Assembly: GCA_000827265.1 (NCBI GenBank)
Contig: KN834751.1
Location: forward strand, 130,113-194,112
Source: Collybiopsis luxurians FD-317 M1
Taxonomy: Eukaryota; Basidiomycota; Agaricomycetes; Agaricales; Omphalotaceae
Direction: 5' to 3'
Length of the DNA stretch: 64,000 nucleotides
Notes under the pieces: generated by a model
What the model saw: only the letters and a program-made list of their open reading frames with translations
Told to the model about the DNA's origin: nothing
Databases searched by the model: none
In this document: positions 56,791 to 64,000 of the stretch, piece by piece
Position numbering within the stretch: position 1 is the stretch's first letter
How the letters are laid out: every line of letters starts with the position of its first letter
Made by a program: the position numbers and the translations under genes

Positions 56791-58409
56791 TCAGTCATCG
56801 GCGATTTCCTTCTCCAACCAGGTCATTAGCACTTTCGCAGAGCTACCAGATGTGCGCAAATACTCGTACACATGCAAACCCACCGGACCAGCGCATTCGT
56901 CTGCACGCCCAAAGCCTGTGAGACAGTTGTTCCGATATTCCTCCTCGGATAAGTCTAGAACAGTCTCTGAGCGCACATCCACTCCCTGAGTTCGAAGTAA
57001 CACCGGCAAAGCGATGAGAGTTGGAATCTTTTCCGTGACTTTTTCGAGCTCAGCAGCTTGATCTTCGACACTTGGTTCATCAAGTGCCTTGAGCAGATTA
57101 GGGGCTACGTCAAACAAATCTGCCAGCGCACGAAGTCCGTTCATCGCTTCGTCAACTGCCTCCCTCGCCAGTCGCCCAGTCTTTTGGTCTTCAGGAGGAA
57201 CGGGCAATGTGACAAACAGATCACAGAGCGCCCTTGCGTCAGTCGCCGGAGAAAGGAAAGGAGCAGGCTGAGAGATTGGTGGAGAGGGTGGGCGAGAAGA
57301 AGGAAGCTTGATCGTGAAGCGACTAGCCGGAGGAGTGATGGGCGGAGTGGAAGTTGGCGAAGCTCGACGTTTCTTCGCTGCTATAGGAAGAAGTCCGGGA
57401 GATGACGGGGGAGAAGTGGTCATCGGCCGATGACAGAGTGCCACCATACTTCGCCATACTAGAGATATCACGAATGTAACTAGCCAGTTCTGTGCTGTCC
57501 TTGACACAGTATATCGTCTCAAAGCTTGAGCGTAGACAGGTATAGTCGATTGTAGAGTTACAATGGAGCTGTGAAGCAACACGCTTTTGGCTCCTGGAAG
57601 TATTTTTCCAGGAGTGGGAAGCTCAAGAGCATCCAAGATAGGAACTAATTCGTTCCTAATGCCGCCAATAAGCGGATTGACTACTCTGCTGACCAGCGAA
57701 ACAAGGCCTTCGCGGATGGCCTTCAAGCCATCTCCACGGACGTCGCCATCGAGACCAATATTGAGATCATCGAATGTCTCCAACAATTCACCAGCGAACC
57801 CTGCAATAGCAAGAGCATGGAGTTGAACGGCGTTGGGGTTGGGAGATTGCACTGTGGGAGCGGAGGGTGTATGGAAAGCGGAAGAAGAAAGTAAGGGGAG
57901 CATCATTGTGGAAAGGTTTCCTAAGAGAACAGAAAGAGGCCTTTGAAGAGAGCGAACAATTGCTCTATGCAGATGGGCATTCCCATTTGCCGCCGTCAGC
58001 TCACTGGAAGGAAAATTGAGTACGGAATCGGTTATGACATCAGAACACCAACATACGATATGATAAGGGCCCCAAGAGCCTTTCCCCTTCCGTTAGGGAT
58101 GGGCCTTTTGCCTCCAACCACGTCGTTCATAGCTGGAGATCCAGAGGGTTGAGCGATGGCTTTGGAGACTGCTTCGCTTAGTTTGAGACTAAGCATCTCC
58201 AAGTAAGATCCGTCTTGGACCAGTGTGAGAGGAGCCGGAGACGAGGTAGTCAAGGGCGCAGGAGAAGACCGTCTCAGATTGTTCAGCGACAATTTTGTGA
58301 GGGGCCTGGAGCGCTCCATACCGATGCCCGAGTCCGGGCGTGAAAGCGGGGCGGGGGAGGTGGGTCTGCTGGAGGGGCGGAAAGAGAGAGGGTTTTTGAG
58401 AGAGTGCAT
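56791..58409 (-). CDS. helical protein with Pro/Ser-rich ends, unknown function
   Basis: Two exons, about 520 residues. Start MHSLKNPLSFRPSSRPTSPA: an N-terminal Ser/Pro/Arg-rich region with TPAP/SPAPL repeats, then DGSYLEMLSLKLSEAVSKAI. After an intron (near 57960-58065) come long helices (LHALAIAGFAGELLETFDDL, GLKAIREGLVSLVSRVVNPL, QALRRYTVSRTAQNWLVTFV), a second Pro-rich linker (TPPITPPASRFTIKLPSSRP) and a C-terminal helical domain (LAREAVDEAMNGLRALADLF, LHVYEYLRTSGSSAKVLMTW). NWLVTFVISLVWRSMVAL is hydrophobic but reads as a buried helix. No known family recognised. Confidence 0.6.
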
Positions 58410-58958
58410 CTCGCTGGTACAAGGAATATATGATATTTCGGATAGGTAGGAGCTGAAAGATTTCTCTATGTCGATGAATAAACTTAGTCTATGTATTGAT
58501 GTGCAGTCTCCGGCAACCGACGACTTGAAAATTTTAGAGCGCAATTATCCCATGAGATGAGAGAAGAAGAAAAAAGGTTGAAAGTTGAGCAGTTGAAGAT
58601 TTGAGTGGTCCTAAGGAGGACGGTCGGTGTCGAGGAGGAAGAAAGCAAGTGGTGCGAAGTGAATTTTGTTAACCAGTTGTGTTGAGCTGAAAGAAAGGAA
58701 TTGAATGACGGATGAGAGATAATATATGGTACAAACATACCAGAATAAAGGTGAACTCATAGAATCAAGGTATGGCAAAGTTGGGAGGGAATGATACCCT
58801 GTGAGGGTCTGTCAGTAAGAAAGGATAAAAAATTTCTGTTCGCCCTTTATATGTCATAGCCAAGTTCCCACACTCATCACTGACGGCGGCTCTTCGACCG
58901 ACACTTGAAATCAAACCAATCGTTATGATGACTGCTGACTCGAAACAAAATCACTAGT
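58410..58958. other. intergenic region between the helical protein and the adaptin
   Basis: 549 bp upstream of the gene starting at 58409 and downstream of the adaptin stop at 58959 (both minus strand). An in-frame upstream extension of the helical protein (from about 58544) is open, but it lacks family-like content. I treat it as 5' UTR and promoter. Nothing else supportable. Confidence 0.4.
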
Positions 58959-61900
58959 CTAGTTTTCTGTCAGAATATTCTTTACTATCGCATACAAAGG
59001 CAGGTCTCCACCAAGTCTCCATAGGCAGCTATCCTCTTCCCCTTCTTTCAGCCGCAAAGCCGCACACGACGACGTTGATATATGTGCTTTATATTTGATC
59101 ACCACTTTCAATTCTCCTTGTGTCTGTGTCAGCGTTAATGTCGCAGATTCTCGTTCGGCACTCACCTAGGAACGGTGGAAGAGATGTCTCAATAACGCTC
59201 ACGTCAACGTTCAAAGGGTCCATCTGCTGCACCCGCCGCAAGAGCTGATCAATAGACTTTCCATACCATCCACGGGTCTCCGCTTCGAAATCTTCCCAAA
59301 GTTTGTCAAACGACCTGGATGACCCTTCGCCCTGCTGAGAACTTTGGGTTTCCGTCGGATCCGGAACGAAAGGCGAATCAAATGCAATGAGATCCTTCCG
59401 GGACGGCTATGTAATAGCGTTTAAATACTGAACTGTTGACGATTAATGGCAACTCACCCCATCCGAGTCTGTCAGGGCGAGGGCAGCGAGAGAAGACCCC
59501 ACCGTAGCGGACGTTTCACTCTCAAACTCTGCAGTCGAAGCAGCTAAAGCCAACTCGCCACCAGCTAGCAGCTTCGGTGAACCTGACCCGCGTGGAGACC
59601 CGAGGACAGACGTTTCTGAGCTATAATTGCTGTTGGATGCATGCGGTACTCGAAGGCGCGCCGTTGGAACGGGCGCATCGTAAGCAGTATACCGGAGCTT
59701 GCTGGCAGATAAAGACTCTGATTTAGGCGAAGAAACTGGTGATCCTGGAGAACTCGAAGGAGTTGAAGTTAAACGACGCGAACTTTCACCTGCGAGATAC
59801 TTTTGGAGAGCACTCAAGAAATCTGGAAGCTAGGAGATGGATTCATAGACCGGATGCCAATAGACAGGGTTGAGGCTTACGCTGGGAGATCGAGCACTAC
59901 GAATAACATTGCTGAGAGTGACTTTGTCCGAAGAAAACTGTAAAAACTGGTCGCAACGCTGAGAGAATAATGAGTCACAAATTAAAGTACAAACGCCTAT
60001 CACGTCGTACTCGTTTGATATGCTTGCCAGACGCTTCCCGTAATTTTGATACAATCCCAACAATTTCATCCGAAATATCATCGCAGTCAATAGAAATTCT
60101 CAGCATTGCGAGCAGGCAAACATCCTGGACAGGGGCTTTATGAAGAACAAATTAATGAAAGCAACGTCTCGTAAAATGAACGCACGTACTCTGGCAATAT
60201 GCAAGCCTAGAGGACAATCCTTGCAAAACTTCTTGTGATGATATTCGACCGCTATTCTCGCAAGCCAGAGCGGACATTATCACCATCGTAGTGGGTCCGA
60301 GCTGCCGTTTCGGGTCCGACAGAGCACCCAAGAGATCTGTAGAGCTTTTGCGCCGAGAATCGTCCGGCACTATGGTTCAAAAGGAGGGGTTAGCGCGACA
60401 TCGTCAAGCCAAAGAACCTGGTTCACATTGTCGGATATAGCTCAGGATCATATCAACGGCATCTTCGAAGACTTGACCATCTGGACTAGAAGGATCTACT
60501 TGACCAAGTAAATCCATAGTATCTCGAACATAACTGTCGTCGTCCCCGCCTGCGCGCGCCTCTATTACTTCCAACACCCTCCGTACATGTTTTGCCTTTG
60601 CGTCAACCGGTGCATTCGTCAAATTATGCAATGCGCCGGCGTAATACGAAGAAAGGATATTTTTATCCACATGGCATAGAATCCCGAGCGTCTGTCCTCT
60701 CAAATAGTAACTTATAGTTATGCGGTAAATTCAACTGCACAAACCTTTTTTCGTAACATAGAATCTCCGGAATCCAGAAATTTCATAAAATGTTCTACTT
60801 CCCACTGTTCCAGGACGGCAGGGTTCTCTGGCGTCGTGCCTGCCCAGTATTTGGGATTGAGGCATTCCAAACAGGTTAGAAAGAGATATTTTTCGTTCGA
60901 TTCTCGCGATGTCAGTAAAGACCGAACGTGAGAGATGGGAGAGATTGGCAACGCTGTTTGGGCTTGGAAGGCAGGCAAGCAAAGGAAGGCGGAACGGAGA
61001 AGGACTTTAAGTCTTGAGTAATGAACGCTGTCGAAAGACAGAGTAAACTGACCGAAATCTTTGCGGCGAGATGCATGTTTGATTACACGAGATAAGAGTA
61101 AAAGGTCAGAGTCTGAAAGTCTAAGTACAAGAATGTTCAATCGAGCGGCAAGTAGATGTTTGAAAGCGTTTACCCAATTGTACGCATTGCAGGTAACAAT
61201 CGAACAAGGATATTTCGTTGTCCTGCATCGTAATTCTTGGACCAAGTCGCGTGAAACAATTCGGAAACAACTTGTTGAATTTCGACGCGTGCTGGTTCGT
61301 GGACCTGTTCATAACGCATAAAACGACCTAGCAAAGTCCCCGGAAAACCTTTCGCTCCTACCTCGTAGAGTCGACACGCGGCAATCAGTGCTGCGCCGTA
61401 CACAGTAGAATCCTGATCTCGCATTCTTCTGATAATGCTCTGCTGGATTCTACTCATCAACTCAGTGTCGTGCACGGATAGAGCTTTGAATGCCAACAAT
61501 GCTCTTCGACGAACTAGAGGTCTATATCCAGTGAGCGTTTTCGTGAATAGCTGACAATAGGCAACCTACTGACGAGTTGTGTGACAGGAGATCCTGGAGA
61601 CGCGACTGGATAGCGGGGATAACATCTTCTGAGGAACATTGGATTAAATGGTCCAGTGCGAGGCATATGTTGGGTATATTGGGTGATTCCAGGTCCTAAA
61701 GATTTAGTTATCAATCTGGGAATCTGAGGGGGAACTGGTGGAGTGCACCTTGCGCAAGGTGTTCACAAGCATGAGTTGAAGTTGATGACGCGGCAGCATC
61801 ATCTCAGCGCAGAAGAGGTAGCCTGAGAAGACGTTCAGATGTATTGGGATAGAAGGAATGGCTAAGTTGTTCAACCTATGCGTTTCTCTGCGATGCCATG

Positions 61901-62232
61901 GCCTGCTTCCGCGAGGTTGACGGCGTGAGGAAGGACACTGTCCAAGGAGGGTATAGATACGACCGAAGCAGTGATACAATACAATAATATTATAAGATAT
62001 TCCCTGCACTAAGGAATGGTCGAAATTCTGGTTGTTCTTTTCTTGTGGAGATTCACGGACTTACTAGAGAGGTGGTCAGGTTTGCATCCCTCAACTTTTC
62101 CACTATCGACTCCACTTCTGCAAGAACAATATCGTCGACGGCCTGTGCAGACGGTGCCGACTCCACCTTTCGAACAAGAACATAGTAGAGTCTGCTCGAA
62201 GCACCGGATGATATGAAAGGAACAAAGTTCAT
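58959..62232 (-). CDS. adaptin large subunit, AP-4 epsilon-like
   Basis: Large chain of a heterotetrameric clathrin-adaptor-type complex in post-Golgi sorting. Start MNFVPFISSGASSRLYYVLV then RKVESAPSAQAVDDIVLAEV. Exons give the adaptin N-terminal solenoid: ILLYCITASVVSIPSLDSVL, NLAEAGHGIAEKRIGYLFCA, EMMLPRHQLQLMLVNTLRKD, LESPNIPNICLALDHLIQCS, LSHNSPLVRRRALLAFKALS, MRDQDSTVYGAALIAACRLY. Later segments: CLECLNPKYWAGTTPENPAV, LGILCHVDKNILSSYYAGAL. The C-terminal half has a Ser/Pro hinge (RRLTSTPSSSPGSPVSSPKS) and ends GELKVVIKYKAHISTS to TAG 58959. The opening and the CLECLNPKYWAG block look most like AP-4 epsilon; AP-1 gamma is the alternative. The exon junction around 61150-61250 is unresolved. 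About 850 residues. Confidence 0.72.
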
Positions 62233-62293
62233 GGTGGTCTCGTGGTAATCCAATATACACTACAGTATGATACGACAATATTTATGGCTACAA

Positions 62294-63447
62294 CTATCTC
62301 AATAAATAAGGATGTTTAACAAGTTCGTCATACAACTCTGAAGGCAAGTCTCGTACAAGGGTAACCGCGATTCCAATGACCGGCATAGCTTCGAGGGGAG
62401 GAAAGGTACGAAGGAGACGCATAGGGCTGCAGAAACTACAGTCAAGATTTGGTGTGTCAAAGCATCAAAACATGACCAACCTTGAAGAGTGCATAAGGTC
62501 GTCGCGCATCAACAGTAGTTGAGCTATGACACATAGAACGTTGAGGTGTACACCAAAGGCGAGTAAAAAGTCCCATAATTGCAAGACTTGATCCAGCGGC
62601 GGTGTACATGCGCACAGAGTCAAGATGGCTGTTGAACACGGGTTGGCAAAATGAGAGGGGAGAGAAGTAAGATCTTACAAGGAAATGCATAAATTTCGGC
62701 GGACAGGTTTTTGGATCGGAGATGGGAAAAGAGCTCTGGGTCAACAATTTTGAGGCATTTATCAAGAAGCTACGGGATAGATTGAGAGTGAGAATAGTGC
62801 AAGGGATAGGTAAACCCACTTTGAGACCGCGATGGACGCCTTCCAAGGTAGGAACGACGTAAAGGGGACATGATTCTTCGATGAATTTTGAAAAACAAAA
62901 GAAGGCTTCGAGTTCGGAGGGCATGGTGTAGAGAAAAGGAGCAGCGAGGACATTCATGCCCTGGACGTAGGATAATTCATATGGATCCGAATCTTCTTTA
63001 TCTTGGGGGATGTATGAGAACAATTAGAAATGTAGAGGGAGCGACTTGCCATGATTTCTCCATACAAAGGCATCCAATAAACGGATAAGCATGTCCTCTT
63101 GGACTCGTTCCTTGAAACCTCTATCTGTTGCTAGAGTTCTTGAAAGAGAGCATGGGTAAAAGTAAGGAAGAAAACGAGAATTCCTACCTAAAGGTATCGT
63201 TGCGAATTTTCTCTCTGACATTGCAAGGACCGCGAGATACATATCGAAGATACGTATTGGCGTTGAGGTCGGACACACGAAGAAGAATTTTCCAGATACG
63301 AGGACGAAGAGTAGGGTCCTGAGAAGGGATACCTTCGACGAGAATCATGCGACGCAATTTCTTTAAATTTGTAGCATCGTCTAGCTGAGCGTATTTTGGT
63401 TTACTGAGTAGTTTGTTGAATGAGTGAATAGTAGTTGTTGAAGACAT
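62294..63447 (-). CDS. BUB2: BUB2-type TBC GTPase-activating protein
   Basis: Rab-like GAP of the Bub2-Bfa1 (Cdc16-Byr4 in fission yeast) spindle-position checkpoint, which restrains the mitotic-exit or septation network. Start [23 protein letters not shown] motifs: [20 protein letters not shown] (RxxxW follows in IWKILL), [54 protein letters not shown] (YVQGMN motif), [60 protein letters not shown] and [20 protein letters not shown]. It ends KHPYLLR at TAG 62294. Short introns only. About 320 residues, full length. The ATG lies 41 bp from the divergent APC6 ATG. Confidence 0.9.
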
Positions 63448-63488
63448 TTAACTTATATAATATCTTTTCTTTTTTCTTTTATACAGCG

Positions 63489-64000
63489 ATGACCACCACC
63501 CCTCATAGAAATTCTTTCGGTTCCACTTTCTCCTTCGGTCCTCAGCATCTCGTAGATTCTTATTTAGATCCAAATTCCTCCATTTCACTCGACCCTAATC
63601 GTTCAATCCTTCATGCTTCTCCTCTTCGCTCATCCCCACATCTTCCAAGAAAACCCAAACACAGTATCAATCGTCCACATCCTCTCGCAAACGATACAAC
63701 AGGTATCTTTCAACATTCAGATGACGATGCAGACGATGAAGACGAGTATGAATGGGGAATGGTTGACCGCATGAGACTATGGCGTCACGACGCGTTGATG
63801 CAGCATTTATACGAAACCGCCGCTTTCTGGGGTGACAAGATTGTCAGTTGGACAAGTCAGTTTCGTGCTCTATCATCCTCTCAGCATCTTCATCTCTTTT
63901 ATAGACGACCCTAATGACGCGTTTTGGCTCGCACAAGCCTATTTCATGCAACATCAATATTCTCGCGCTGAACGCCTTCTAACGCGTCCTTTCCCCACTT
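63489..64000 (+). CDS. APC6: anaphase-promoting complex subunit 6 (CDC16/Cut9), 5' part
   Basis: TPR subunit of the APC/C ubiquitin ligase. The window holds only the N-terminus. Start [20 protein letters not shown], a Ser/Pro-rich head, an acidic stretch ([20 protein letters not shown]), then the first TPR helices: [20 protein letters not shown], and after an intron at 63856-63904 [20 protein letters not shown] and [12 protein letters not shown]. This opening is typical of fungal Apc6. The rest lies beyond the right edge. The ATG at 63489 is in frame with the TPR part and has no upstream rival. Confidence 0.85.

Overview
The window is nuclear DNA of a filamentous basidiomycete, most likely a wood- or litter-decaying Agaricomycete (Agaricales type). 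The basis is dense genes with many short introns (about 45-60 nt, GT-AG with CTRAY branch points), basidiomycete-type families (F-box proteins, an AlkB-like fold with a zinc ribbon, a small secreted alanine-rich protein), and a secreted class II haem peroxidase with a complete manganese site. I rebuilt gene models by joining exons at splice signals so that family motifs stay in frame. Terminal exons and first Met choices are therefore the least certain parts.

Layout. 1-4446: an F-box gene running off the left edge (-), divergent from MED1 (+). 4633-5514: a small secreted protein (-). 6091-16162: two long, low-complexity genes (-), one membrane-anchored and one with a zinc ribbon and a degenerate AlkB-like domain. 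16383-18846: a CpG-depleted relic of a mobile element. 18859-24817: SLX1, a small membrane protein and BiP/KAR2 (all -). 25250-34499: U2AF small subunit (+), an MFS transporter (-), a PHO80-like cyclin (-), RPL12 (+), an alpha/beta hydrolase (+), a mitochondrial-type coiled-coil protein (+), an esterase (-) and an SDR (+). 34649-48517: MED14 (-), SCY1-like pseudokinase (+), DAD2 (-), MED12 (+). 48653-52297: a RING protein (-), a PWWP protein (-) and DNA primase small subunit PRI1 (+). 52605-54494: a manganese peroxidase (-). 55451-58409: two genes of unknown function (-). 58959-64000: an AP-4-epsilon-like adaptin (-), BUB2 (-) and the start of APC6/CDC16 (+).

Functions cluster loosely. Three Mediator subunits (MED1, MED14, MED12) lie within 46 kb. 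Several cell-cycle or genome-maintenance genes (SLX1, DAD2, PRI1, BUB2, APC6) are interspersed. Several neighbours are divergent with only 40-120 bp between start codons, so they probably share promoters: MED14/SCY1, DAD2/MED12, PWWP/PRI1, BUB2/APC6.

The less ordinary items are the CpG-depleted relic, consecutive 13- and 15-nt micro-exons in BiP with an HSEL rather than HDEL C-terminus, three probable GC-AG introns, a telomere-repeat-like box upstream of RPL12, the likely pseudo-enzymatic AlkB-like protein, and the large membrane-anchored serine-rich protein. I found no rRNA, tRNA, CRISPR or intact transposase.
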